Part shown: piece by piece, positions 1-10,084 of the stretch
How positions within the stretch are numbered: the first letter of the stretch is position 1
Layout of the letters: each line of letters begins with the position of its first letter
Assembly (NCBI RefSeq): GCF_031143425.1
Contig: NC_090446.1
Coordinates: 655,671,717 to 655,735,716 of the forward strand
Direction: 5' to 3'
DNA: 64,000 bases
From: Pleurodeles waltl
Taxonomy: Eukaryota > Chordata > Amphibia > Caudata > Salamandridae
Made by a program: the position numbers and the translations under genes
Notes under the pieces: generated by a model
What the model saw: only the letters and a program-made list of their open reading frames with translations
Database searches by the model: none
Told to the model about the DNA's origin: nothing

Positions 1-1
1 T

Positions 2-1348
2 AGCTATCGCCCTGAAGCCTCAGGACTGGTGGAACAGATGAATGGTACCCTGAAATCAAGAATGGCGAAAATATGTGCATCGACAAATTTGAAATGGCCT
101 GACGCATTGCCTTTGGTGTTAATGTCAATGAGAAACACCCCTGACAGAAAGACTGGATTGTCCCCGCACGAAATTCTCATGGGCAGGGCCATGAGACTTC
201 CTGCAGTTCCCGCAAACGCGCTTTTGAATATTACAGATGATATGGTGTTAGACTACTGCAAAGGTCTGGCTGACGTGGTTCGCTCTTTCTCTCACCAGGT
301 GGAAGCAACCACCTTGCCGCTGATCCAAGGTCCAGGACACACACTGAAAGCAGGTGACTGGGTCGTGATAAAGAAGCACGTGAGGAAGTCGTGTCTGGAA
401 CCCCGTTGGAAAGGCCCTTTCCAAGTAGTCCTGACGACCACTACCGCTGTGAAGTGTGCGGGAGTTCCCAACTGGATTCACGCCAGTCACACAAAGAAGG
501 TGTTGTGTCCCACAGATGAGGAAGTTGAAGCGCTGAAACTGCCAGTAACTGATAACACAGTGCCGAGCGCTGAGACAGAGCAAAACAGAACTAGAAGCGA
601 ACAGGCAGAAACAGGAGAGAGAGAAATATTCTCTGAGGACGAAACAACAGATTCGCTTGGGGAAGACCAAGGAGAAACCTCAGACAGCGACGAAGCAGCT
701 GAAGGTGACAAAGAGCCTGAAGCAGCTGAGGGTAGCAAAGAGCCTGAAGCAGCTGAAGGTGACAAAGAGCCTGAAGCAGCTGAAAGTGATAAAGAGTCTG
801 ACGAAAGTAACGGTGACGAAGGGCTCGAAAGAGGTGAAAAAGCAGGAGAGCCTGATCAGAGGAGGGCTTTCCCAGAAGCAGACGGTACAGAAAAAGAAAA
901 GAAAAACCTGATTGACTCCCCAGAAGGAGGGGACAAGGCAAAACAGAACGAAACTGTTCAAAGTTCCTCAGAAGAGATTGCAGGTCCATCAAGTGGACAC
1001 AGTGCAAAGAAAAGACCAAGTACATCACCAGTGAAAGCAAAGACTAGAGAAAAGTTGAACGACGGTGAAGGGCCAAAGGTGAAAGAGAAAAGAAAGGAAG
1101 TGTCTGTCGTGGTACCAACACCAAGTGAAGAAAAAGACTTTGCCAAAGAGGAAAGTACCAGTGAGGCAGAATCAAAGAGAGAGGCAAAATTGAAAAGGAA
1201 AAGAATACCAAACAGGAGATATTCCGGTCCAGAATGGGCATATGCAATCAATGACGATTGGACTGACGAATTTGTATCTCTTAGCCTCGAGAACGAAGAA
1301 GAAGAGATACCAATAGAAAAGAAAAGTTTTATGGACACTGTTGATTGA
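2..1348 (+). CDS. pol: ERV-A pol 3' end: integrase C-terminus with long acidic tail (partial)
   Basis: The frame is open from the window edge, so this is the end of a pol polyprotein whose start lies outside. The first residues hold the last part of a retroviral integrase core (GLVEQMNGTLK, catalytic Glu codon at 32-34). An integrase C-terminal SH3-like region follows (about 320-500: DWVVIKKHV, then RWKGPFQVVL and HASHTKKV), typical of class I retroviruses. After about residue 165 the protein continues for roughly 280 residues as a Glu/Lys/Ser-rich, probably disordered tail with four 9-residue repeats, ending near GPEWAY. Retroviral pol normally stops soon after the integrase SH3 domain, so the tail is unusual. 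ERV-B at 54.5-55.6 kb has a matching tail, so it is a family trait and not a chance read-through. No internal stops. Function in strand transfer is inferred from family. Confidence 0.85.
   Translation, partial: SYRPEASGLVEQMNGTLKSRMAKICASTNLKWPDALPLVLMSMRNTPDRKTGLSPHEILMGRAMRLPAVPANALLNITDDMVLDYCKGLADVVRSFSHQVEATTLPLIQGPGHTLKAGDWVVIKKHVRKSCLEPRWKGPFQVVLTTTTAVKCAGVPNWIHASHTKKVLCPTDEEVEALKLPVTDNTVPSAETEQNRTRSEQAETGEREIFSEDETTDSLGEDQGETSDSDEAAEGDKEPEAAEGSKEPEAAEGDKEPEAAESDKESDESNGDEGLERGEKAGEPDQRRAFPEADGTEKEKKNLIDSPEGGDKAKQNETVQSSSEEIAGPSSGHSAKKRPSTSPVKAKTREKLNDGEGPKVKEKRKEVSVVVPTPSEEKDFAKEESTSEAESKREAKLKRKRIPNRRYSGPEWAYAINDDWTDEFVSLSLENEEEEIPIEKKSFMDTVD
692..799 (+). repeat. 27-bp coding tandem repeat, four units
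   Basis: Four consecutive units of 27 bp (692-718, 719-745, 746-772, 773-799) encode the 9-residue motif EAAEGDKEP with few changes (GSKEP in unit 2, ESDKE in unit 4). The unit is a multiple of three, so expansion keeps the frame. It lies inside the acidic tail of the ERV-A integrase and has no counterpart in the ERV-B tail. Confidence 0.85.
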
Positions 1349-1374
1349 AAGGGTGATAAATGACATTGCTTGCT

Positions 1375-1590
1375 ATGATCTAACGTGATACAACCAGCTG
1401 AGACATTGCTAAACCGGATGAGACATTTGATAACTTGATAAGACTTTGATAACCTGATTGACTCTTAAACCCGATTTGAGACAACGTTGCTAACTGAAAA
1501 AAAAAAAAAAAAAAAAAAAAGACTGAGTTATTGCCGAATTGAGACAAACGCTGCTAACTGATAAGTGACTGGGCTCCTGAAGAAAACTGT
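1375..1590 (+). repeat. Degenerate minisatellite with A24 tract between pol and env
   Basis: The spacer between the pol stop and env holds several degenerate copies of a roughly 20-bp motif resembling TGAGACAACGTTGCTAACTG, for example near 1400, 1420, 1476 and 1540. A run of 24 A (1497-1520) interrupts it between two close copies. The A tract could be an expanded simple repeat or the scar of an inserted poly(A) tail. Confidence 0.6.
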
Positions 1591-1627
1591 GTGAACATTG
1601 CGCTCGTTCAGCTTTGCAACTAAATTG

Positions 1628-1647
1628 CTAAATCGTTTTCTTTATAG
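1628..1647 (+). promoter_or_regulatory. Candidate env 3' splice site
   Basis: A T-rich tract ends in TATAG before GTGCTTCC (AG at 1646-1647), 31 bp upstream of the ATG at 1679. Simple retroviruses express env from a spliced mRNA, so an acceptor here fits. It would favour the ATG at 1679 over the one at 1598. Inferred from consensus only. Confidence 0.5.
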
Positions 1648-1678
1648 GTGCTTCCAGCTCTCTGATTCTATACAGATC

Positions 1679-3313
1679 ATGGCTACACAAAACAATAGAG
1701 TGAAATATTGTAAATATGCGTGTATAGGCTTGATAACTGCATGTGTACTAATAATAATGGCAATAGTGCTTGCTACACGTGGAAAGGGTGAGAATGAGAA
1801 AATTGATGCTTCTACTTTTGCTCCTGTTATTGTCACTGAACTAACCGCACTGAAAAGATTAGAATTAGATGAGAGACACTTGCATGATAAGAAGGAACTT
1901 TTGTATAACGTTTTCTATCGCTTGCTAACAGAATATGTTGAGACTATGGATGCGAAAGATTGTTATGTGTGTACACAGATACCGACATCAGTAAAGGAAG
2001 GGGTGACTTATCACCACATGCCTCTTACATACGGGATTACATCTAGTATAGTAACTTCTAGATTTTATGGTCAGACTAACATACAGTATTTTTATTCAAA
2101 TTATGATGTTACCTTTGCATATGTTCCTATAATAGCGCAGCTAAGTCAGATTGCTAAAGATTGGGATGCTAAAATAATGAGGGAATTTTTCGAGCCAATG
2201 CAACCTTTTGAAACAGCTCACGCACATAGGGAAAACCTTACCTGCTCGCTCTCTGCAGTAGAAATAAGCTTTTTAGATCGCACAGATGATAGAAGGGCAC
2301 AAATGAATGCGAAATTAGAAAAAGAGCTAAGTAAGAGGACTTCAGTAGATCATTATGATTTTGCCGCAATAAAAACACAAGGGAAAATAGCTTTAGATGC
2401 TTGGCATGTAGGGAAATTTTGTATATATCGTGGTGAATCTTATTATGACAACATTTTTGTGGGAGCGAGTGAGTGTAAACATACGTTTATCTTTAAAGCC
2501 AAATGGACATTCATGATGAACGGACTTGACCCTGTCATACCAGGTGTATATTACATTTGTGGGTATAATGCCTATTATCGTCTTCCAAAAGGGTGGTGGG
2601 GGAGATGTTATTTGGGTATAGTGTTCCCAAAGGTTTATCAACTGGATGACTTATCGATGATTCCAAAGACGTCTGGATCTCATCGTATCCAGAAAAGAGA
2701 GACCGCAGCTGCTGTGGTAGGAGATATATTTGGAGCCATGATTCCTTCATTGGGAGTTGTGTTGAATTCCATCAAAATAAGAAAGTTGTTTACCATAGTG
2801 GATAACATGTTGACAAAGTTTTCAGGTGCTATGATCCTGATGGATGCTGAACTTGCAGCAGAAAGAGCTATGACTCTTCAAAACAGGCTTGCCTTAGACA
2901 TTCTTTTAGCAAAGGATGGCGGCGTTTGCAAAATGCTTGGTGCGCGTCACTGTTGTACGTATATACCTGACAACAGTGTAAAGATTAAAACAATGCTTGC
3001 TAATCTAACAAAAGAGAGCGCAGACTTGAAGGAATTGAAAGAACCAGGAGTTTGGGAGAAGGTTGGAAAGGGAATTGCTTCAGTGGGAAATTGGCTTGGT
3101 GGCATTTGGAATGGAATATTACTGAAAATAATACAGGGAATACTAATAGTAATAATTTGCATCTTTGGGATTTGGGGAATAAAAAGGGGAATAATAATGA
3201 TAATGGAAAGAATTAAAAGAAGGAAGGAAGAGAAAATGATGAAAAGAATGGCAGAAGAATACAAAGAAAGAACAAAGGGAACTAAAAGGAAAAGAGAACT
3301 GACAGAATTTTAG
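1679..3313 (+). CDS. env: ERV-A envelope glycoprotein (class I type), open
   Basis: The frame is open from 1598, but the ATG at 1679 lies just after a likely splice acceptor and has a better context (ATCATGG), so I place the start there (544 residues). A hydrophobic segment about 12-32 residues in (nt 1712-1785) serves as signal or signal-anchor. A cysteine-containing surface subunit follows, then a furin-type site RIQKR (cleavage after nt 2698). Next come a hydrophobic Ala/Gly-rich fusion peptide, a heptad-like helix, an LQNR-type immunosuppressive-domain-like stretch, and the cysteine motif C-X7-CC (about 2928-2957). A membrane anchor lies near 3112-3180, and the cytoplasmic tail is rich in Lys/Arg/Met. 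The family acts in receptor binding and membrane fusion. The frame has no stops, in contrast to the other provirus in the window. The usual motif in this class has six residues between the first Cys and CC; here I count seven. Confidence 0.85.
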   Translation: MATQNNRVKYCKYACIGLITACVLIIMAIVLATRGKGENEKIDASTFAPVIVTELTALKRLELDERHLHDKKELLYNVFYRLLTEYVETMDAKDCYVCTQIPTSVKEGVTYHHMPLTYGITSSIVTSRFYGQTNIQYFYSNYDVTFAYVPIIAQLSQIAKDWDAKIMREFFEPMQPFETAHAHRENLTCSLSAVEISFLDRTDDRRAQMNAKLEKELSKRTSVDHYDFAAIKTQGKIALDAWHVGKFCIYRGESYYDNIFVGASECKHTFIFKAKWTFMMNGLDPVIPGVYYICGYNAYYRLPKGWWGRCYLGIVFPKVYQLDDLSMIPKTSGSHRIQKRETAAAVVGDIFGAMIPSLGVVLNSIKIRKLFTIVDNMLTKFSGAMILMDAELAAERAMTLQNRLALDILLAKDGGVCKMLGARHCCTYIPDNSVKIKTMLANLTKESADLKELKEPGVWEKVGKGIASVGNWLGGIWNGILLKIIQGILIVIICIFGIWGIKRGIIMIMERIKRRKEEKMMKRMAEEYKERTKGTKRKRELTEF

Positions 3314-3360
3314 TGGAATAAAATTTGTGGGAATAGTTTGTGTGATGACAAGTAGTCATC

Positions 3361-3371
3361 AGAGGAGGGAT
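3361..3371 (+). other. Polypurine tract of ERV-A
   Basis: AGAGGAGGGA sits directly before TGATGACG, the proposed first bases of the 3' LTR. A purine run at this position primes plus-strand DNA synthesis in retroviruses. It is the only such run between the env stop and the LTR-like sequence. Confidence 0.6.
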
Positions 3372-5002
3372 TGATGACGCGGAAACGAAGGTTTTACATT
3401 TATTAGCGCATAAACGTAGTGCTGCAGTAATCAAGTGTGACTTTAATCGAAATAATAAAGATTGTACGGGGACAAATGTGCCCTCAGAGTAGTTTGCCAA
3501 CATTTATAAGCATGCTTTATATAACGTGATGTATTAGAATTGCACGAATCTGACATAATCGTAAACGTGTGCTATGATTTGCTTGTTTGAAATGTTTTAG
3601 CTTAGCATAACTTTAGTGGAGGCTTTGGCCTAGTTGCCTGGTCTCACGGTTTAGATGCTCGTGTTTTTCCAATGTGCTAATAAACGTGTATTTCTGCTTG
3701 AAGCTGTACTTTTCCACTGAGATCGTTCACATGCTTATCTATAAGGTTTCGTGCCAGCCTGCCATCTTCTTCTTTGTTCCAAGGTCAATCTGCAGGTGCG
3801 GACAATGGAAGCTCTGAAAGTGAGTTAATTGGTATAAACTGTTGCAACTTACGTACCCGTCTCCAAGGATAATGTATGCCTAGGTAGAAGCTTGAGAACT
3901 GTTGTTTTTGATTGGACAATTTGAAGCCAACCTATGAACCCTCCAATGGAAGACCCTACTGGATTTGAACTGTTGTCTATTTAAACCAGGTGCACAAGAA
4001 GAAAGCAGCCATTTTTGCACCCTTTACAGCCATTTCCCGCCTTTAGCCATTTTGCAGGACATTGCAGCCATTATGGCCCATCTTGCGACTTCGTCATTTT
4101 GCCATCTTCTACGATGCCAATTGATGTCCGATGCAATTTTGAATGAGACTTTGATGCTTTCTCTAATCGAGAGAAAGAGACTTTAAATAATTCTTGCCCT
4201 AGAGACTTTAACTTTGAACTGTCCCTTTGCATGAAGTAGTAGTTTATCTTGCCGCCGTGAGGCAATTGCCCCGTCCACTTTGCCCCTTTGCCCCGTCCCA
4301 TGCTGATCGGAAAACCGGTACCTGTGAGACGAAGACTTCCTTGAATGCTGATTGTAATTGGTAAATATGAAAAGAAATTGTACAATTGCATTGTGTTTCT
4401 TTTAGGTAACCAACTGCTGATTTTGATAAGAGCCCTAGCTAGGAGTTTTCTAAATTAATGTTACTAAATTGTTTTTGCATGAAGTCCCACATGCAGATGC
4501 TAATTCGAGGTTAGATGAGGAATCATTGGTGCACGATGCAATTTGAGACCTTGTTATGCTGACTAATGTATTCAATTAGCTCATTACAGATTATAGTTTT
4601 AGTGGTTTGCGTTGCTGTTATCGAATGCATTGTTATTCAAATACTGCATAGATTGCATCTTTTCCGCCGTTATGGACAGCTATTAATGTTCATTTACATA
4701 TATCAATTGGTGTTGAGACACATCTATATTGTGCTAGCTTTGTTAATATAGAGAAATAAATTAATTAACTTTGAATAAACTGGTGTGGTTATTCATGGCC
4801 GAAAGGTCATGGTTCGCCGAAATGTATTCTGGATTAATTGTTAAGTGTTATGTTGATCAGGGTATTGCTTATGTTCGTTATTGATTATTGATTAGATTAA
4901 ATTGATTGATCTCGGGTGAAGAGAGTCTCACTTAGCCAAAAGATTCATCGACCCGAAGAGCGTCCAAATACAGGTAAATTATTAAGGAGGAACGCTCTAT
5001 CA
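3372..5002 (+). mobile_element. ERV-A 3' LTR
   Basis: The LTR starts at TGATGACG after the polypurine tract and ends at CTATCA (5001-5002), where similarity to the ERV-B 5' LTR (46.1-47.54 kb) also ends. Shared blocks include GGCCTAGTTGCC (near 3630), GTTACTAAATTG (near 4460) and the GTGTGGTTAT..GAAAGGTCATGG block (near 4780-4810). A TATA-like TATTTAAA lies at 3978-3985. Two AATAAA signals lie at 4755-4760 and 4774-4779, which implies an R region of roughly 750 bp. The boundaries are inferred from TG..CA and from homology; the 5' LTR and a target duplication are outside the window. Confidence 0.7.
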
Positions 5003-5068
5003 GCCCTGATGATTCACTGACTAGCATGAAGAATGATCAGGAGGCCGTGCCCTGGCACATAACAGTAT

Positions 5069-5584
5069 GGGCCAGATTTACAAAATTAGCAGCCTGCAAC
5101 AGTTTTGAAATGCAGGGATGCACCGTACTTACAAGAATACAGTGCACCCCTGCGTTTCCCACAGCACTGGCGCTAAATTGAGCAGCCTGCACCAATGCAG
5201 ACATCCTTGCACCATAGTGTCCCTTCCTCCACATAAACACTCATCCATGGCATTTGCGTCTATTATGTGTGCTGCAGAATGCCATGCTAACCCCCTCCCT
5301 CGGGGTGGCATTAGATTTTGGCGCTGCCTCAGATTTATGAATTCTTGTAAATCTGGGGCAGCATCTAAAGCAATGGGTGTTGTGGTGGAACACCCACTGC
5401 AACACCCATTGCATGCCCCTCTGATGCAGAAAACTGCACCAGGGACGGGTCATATTTACAAGGAGGGATAAAGCCACAAAAAGTGGCATTGCACCTCCTT
5501 GTAAATATGGAGAAGTGGCTAGCTTCACAGGAGCATCAAAAAAAGTGACGCTCTGGTGGTGCTAGGGCCTTGTAAATCTGGCCC
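5069..5584. mobile_element. Harbinger-like MITE, 516 bp
   Basis: The left end GGGCCAGATTTACAA (5069-5083) and the right end TTGTAAATCTGGCCC (5570-5584) are perfect 15-bp terminal inverted repeats. The flanking trinucleotide TAT occurs on both sides (5066-5068 and 5585-5587), consistent with the 3-bp target duplications of PIF/Harbinger elements. No transposase frame is present, so it is non-autonomous. Other elements here have related ends (21,834; 31,336; 32,031). It inserted about 65 bp beyond the ERV-A LTR. Confidence 0.75.
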
Positions 5585-5587
5585 TAT

Positions 5588-6529
5588 TTCTCCTTCCTCA
5601 GATATGAATGCGCCTAGCTAAACAAAGGCTAGTTTGTACCCCAGTCGGCTCCTACAAGGAGATAAAAGGAAAATTGAACCAGTGGGGAGATGGGACTTCT
5701 CTTTCTATGTCAAAAAATAAGGCAGCAGCTGGATATTAAAAGCACTGAAGGAGTTCTATCTGGGTTGCTTTAAACCCCGAAGGTGGCTCGTGAACTTTCA
5801 ATGTTAAACACAAGCTCACACATACAAAGACAGTCATTTCTGGAATTTCTGGCATTCTGCAAGTCTGTGATGCGAGTCCCTATGTCGTTGCCGAGGATGC
5901 TGTCGACAAGGGGCTTGTAATGCAGAGTTCCTCATTGAAGATATATTGAGCAGCAGTTGTGTAATGAGGAGTCCTGGGTCGTTTTTGAGGACACCATTGA
6001 CCAGGGGCTTGTGATGCGAAGGTCTGTGTCCAGGGGCGTAGCTTCAGTTGGGGTGTTTGGGGTATTACAACCCCCAAAATAAATGTATTCTGTGGTAAAT
6101 ATTTGGGTACAGGTGCTTTAAACAGGTTAATGAGAGTGTTTCTCGGATTTTACTTGGGATTTTTACAGACAATTGCAGACAAAAACACACACACACACAC
6201 ACACACACTCTTGCCTTTGTTTTAAAGGTCTTAAAAATGTTTATTTTACAAAATATTGAGCTATCAGTACCCTTCACAAATCGCACTCCTCTCCTTTCCT
6301 ACTGCTCCTCAAGGATCCCCTCCAGCCCTGTAACCAGTGTGATTGTTAGGTAATCTGAAGCTCACACCCCCTCCATCTTGCTGACGAAGTTACACTCCTG
6401 CCTGCAGCAGCTGCAATTCCAATGAGGCCGTAGGCTGTAATACAAAGTCCTGCACTGGAAATGCAGAGTTTTGTGAAGTGATACGCTGCCCTGCGTCAGT
6501 TCTGCTAAAACCAGAGGTGGGCTAGCAGA
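5588..6529. other. Non-coding spacer with hAT-like end and CA microsatellite
   Basis: I see no gene. A CAGGGGCGTAGCTTC motif at about 6034 resembles the end of a hAT-type element, but I found no matching right end nearby, so it is probably a truncated copy. A CA microsatellite lies at 6184-6208. Confidence 0.4.
6184..6208. repeat. (CA)n microsatellite
   Basis: About twelve uninterrupted CA dinucleotides. Confidence 0.95.
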
Positions 6530-7890
6530 GCACCTTCAGGCCCGCTTCCAAATGTCCGGCACAACTTGGGAGGGTAGGGCTCACTACAGACAGAGTCCAG
6601 GTGCTCAGTTCAAGGTTGAAGCCTTCTGTCCCTGAGACTCTGGTCAGGAGGAATGCTAACTAGAACCTGGACTCCCTCTGGTGCTCCAAAAACAGGTTAA
6701 GCCCTTTCTCATATCAATCCCTTCCCTTCTCAACCCATTACTTTAGCCTGCTTTCTTGCTGTGCAGAGCAGCACGACAACAGAGTAGCAGTCTTTCTTGC
6801 AGAGCAGCACATCAGTCCTCTTGAGGCTTTTACAGGTCAAGAGGTGTACTGAGGATTTGGGCCTGAGGATCCAATATTTATACCTGGTGCCCACTTTGTA
6901 GTGTGAGAAGGTTCTAGAGGGTTCTATCCCAGAGATGTTTGTAATATACTGCCTCTCTGCCCTGGACCCAGTTAGTCTGGGGTCACAATAGACTAGTATC
7001 AAACCCTTTGTGAGTGGGTTGAAAAAGAGTTTTTGTGATGTGCAAGTGTGGTAGGTGACTGCTCCTCCCCTCATCAAGTCAGAGAGGGCCCATCTAGCCA
7101 ACACTTATGACCCTTTGTTTTACTGTCTGGGAGAAATACACACAGACCAACTGCCAGCTACACCTAGTCATGTGACAATTAAATAGGCTGCAGGCACCAA
7201 ATGGTTAGCACAATGCCAACTTTTTAAAAGTGGCGTTTTCAGAATTGATGTTTAAAATCAAACATTACCATTAATGAAGGCTTTAAATTACATTTCTTTG
7301 GTCACCAAATGTGATAATTCTACCTGCTCCCAAATGAAAGTGACTACTTATGCAATGTAATACATTAACTCATTGTTACCCTATGGGAGAGATAGGCCTC
7401 AGTAGTGAAAAATGACTTTAGGAGTTATTCACTAAGAGGTCATTTAACACTTAAAAGTACATGTCCTGCTTTTTATTTAAATACTCTGCACTCTATCCTC
7501 TGGGCTGTGTAGGGCCTTCCCTACGGAAGACTTGGGTGTACTAAAAAGAATGGTTTGGGTCTGCCAGAAGGTATCTCTTGCCAGGTCGAAATGGCGGTTT
7601 AGAATTACGCATACATGCTGCAATGGCAGGCCTGAGACATGGTTAAAGGAATACTATTGTGAATGGCACAACCATTGCTGCAGACCTACTCATAGCTTTT
7701 AATTTACAAGCCAAGGATATGGTAGAACCACTTCACTAGGGACCTAGAGTTAATTAAATATGCCAATTGGGTGTAAGCCAATGGTACTATGTTTAAAGGA
7801 TACAGCACAAGCCCCGTTAGCACTGGTTAGCAGTGGTAAAGTGTGCAGCATCGTAAGGCCAGCAAAAATGCAGTCAGCAGAAACAGGAAG
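6530..7890 (-). mobile_element. LTR fragment related to the solo LTR at 24.7-26.5 kb
   Basis: Blocks align in the same order with 25,280-26,460. Examples are GACAGACAGAGTCCAGGTGC (near 6590 and 25,315), GTCCCTGAGACT (near 6630 and 25,352), the TTAATTAAATAT..CCAATTG block (near 7750 and 26,330) and CAGTGGTAAAGTG (near 7830 and 26,410). Neither terminus is clear, so the copy is truncated and old. The strand is taken from the better copy. Confidence 0.55.
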
Positions 7891-8369
7891 GCAAAAGTGT
7901 ATAAACCCATTGGGTGTTTAACCACTGTTGCTTTAACTATGCATATCACTATCTATGAAATCAAATCCACTCTAATTGCAGGCAAGGCCTTACAGAACCG
8001 TTATCCAAATGTTGCTTCAAGAATAGTGTCACTTCTTAACCCGTTCTGTGCCATGGACGTAATGACCTAATCATTACATCCTGGCACCTGAGCTCGGGTG
8101 AGCTTCCCTCCCACCCCACCCCAGGGCAGGGATGGAAGGGGAAGCCCTCCCCCTTCCACCCCGACCCCCACAGTGCCGTCTGATGACGTCAGCGCGCAAT
8201 CGCGCGCTGACCTCATCAGAGGTCACCTCCCATTGCGCTGGAAGCGCAAGCAAAGCATTTCTCTTCTGATAATGTGATAGGGGCCTGAGAGGCTTCAATG
8301 GGAAGGAAAGGAATTGCTAAAATGCCCACTAGACACCAGAGATTATTTTGAACAAGGAAATTGGCATAA

Positions 8370-9330
8370 GGGGAGCGACCCCTTGGGCAAGGGTTGCTCC
8401 CCAAGGGGGCAATTATTTCCAAGGCTTTTTCTGCCCCCGAGGGCAGATCGGCCTATTGTTATTAGGTCGATCTGCCCCCGGGAGGGCAGAAACCTCTAGG
8501 CGTCAGGGATCATTTTTCCCCCTTTTTTTAGAAGTGGGGAGTGACCTCTTAGGCCAGGGTCGCTCCTCTAGGGGACACATTATATTTATGCCATTTATGC
8601 CCCCTTTGGGGGCAGATCGGCCTATTTTCATTAGGCCAATCTTCGTCCAAGGGGGGCAGAAACCACTAGACACCCGGGAGGTTTTTTTTTAGGATGAATT
8701 TCACGCAAGGGGAGTGACCCCTTAGGCAAGGGTCGCTCCCCGGGGGAGCAAATTTATTTTAGACCAGTTCTGCCCCCTTTGGGGGCAGATCTTTCTATTA
8801 TAATTAGGCCGATCTGCCCCGGGCGGCAGAAACCCCTAGACACCAGTTATATATTTGTATGTTTACTTTTGTTTTTTGTATATGGGGAGTGACCCCTTAG
8901 ACAAGGGTCGCTCCCTAGATGGGCAAATTGTATTTAGACCATTTCTGCCCCCTTGGGGGAAGATCTGCCTATTTTTGTTAGGCCTATCTGCCCCCACTAG
9001 ACACCAGGGATCTTTATTTTTTTGCGTCAATTTCACGCAAGGGGAGGGACCCCTTAGGCAAGGGTCATTCCCCTGGGGGGGGTTTATTTTAGGCCATTTC
9101 TGCTCCCCTTGGGGGCAGATCGACCTATTTCTGCTAGGCCGATCTGACGCTGGGGGGGGCAGAATCCACTTAGGAACCAGGGATTGGTGTGTGTACATGT
9201 GTGTGTTTTGTTTGGGGGGCACCCCCTTGGGCAAGGGTCGCTCGCCATGGGGGCACATTAGGCCCATCTGACCCCAAGGGGGCCAGAAAGCCCACCATAG
9301 ACCAGGGAAGTTTTTTTTCTTTTTTCTTAA
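8370..9330. repeat. About 170-bp tandem array with internal palindrome
   Basis: Six clear units begin at about 8370, 8536, 8709, 8884, 9041 and 9214 (spacing 157-175 bp), with a decayed seventh near 9340. Each begins with GGGGAGTGACCCCTTAGGCA-like sequence, itself a near-palindrome with GGGTCGCTCCCC. A larger hairpin follows: GGGGGCAGATCGGCCTA, a short AT loop, then TAGGCCGATCTGCCCC. Each ends with AGAAACC..TAGACACCAG. The unit is diverged between copies, so the array is not newly expanded. Long frames across it on either strand are artefacts of the low stop density. Confidence 0.85.
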
Positions 9331-10084
9331 ATAAGAGAATGGGGGTATGGCAATACCCCTCCCCAAATAAATGGGCCAAAGTTGTTCTGCCAACCAGTGG
9401 GCAGATGGGGCACTTACCCTGATCCACACCTGGAGGGGGGCAAAAAGTCTACTAGATGCCAGGGAATAAAAAAAAAAAAAAAAAGAAGAATGGGGTGCTG
9501 GCTACCAACCAGTATGAGCCTGGTTACGCCCCCACCCCAACTGAAGGGGATAACAGTCTTTCAGCTCTCCCCCTGCACACCAAAACATCTTATCCCACGG
9601 CAAGCAAGAGGACATTTGATTATTTGGGGTTTTGGTTTTACATTTGGGCCATGAGAGCTTGGCTAACTCTCAAAATAGTCCCACTTGGAATGGTGAGGAC
9701 TGCACTTTATGGAATTTGGGACGCTGCCATGTAGAAAAATCCACAAGACCTAGACACATCTGAAAATTAAACATCTGGGTGATTCCAGGGTGGTGTGCTT
9801 CACATGCACCCGCAACATTTTCTTACCCACAATGCCCTGCAAACCTCCAACTTTGCGGAAAATCACACATTTTTCCCACATTTTTGTGATAGAATCTTCA
9901 GAAATTTGCAGGATTCCACAAAATTCCTACCACCCAGCATTGTCTCATCTATACCGATAAACATTCTGCTGCACTTGTCAGCATAAAAATGTATTTTTTC
10001 AAACTGCCCTTTTGGACCCACTTTGTTTCCCCCTCAATTTCGGCCTGTTTTTGGCTCTTCCCTGTCACAATCACTTGGCCCATC

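Noticed and set aside
248..1338. Several minus-strand frames opposite pol
   Set aside because: Shadows of the real plus-strand integrase and acidic-tail frame.
1598..1678. Upstream ATG at 1598 as the env start
   Set aside because: A likely splice acceptor lies at 1647, downstream of that ATG; the ATG at 1679 has a better context and is the first in the spliced message.
8370..9330. Regular spaced repeats that could suggest a CRISPR array
   Set aside because: Units are ~170 bp, diverged, and contain palindromes inside a TTAA-bounded transposon in a vertebrate-type genome; no cas genes.
8863..9429. 188-residue minus-strand frame
   Set aside because: It runs across the GC-rich tandem array; the protein is a repetitive translation of repeat units and shows no domain.
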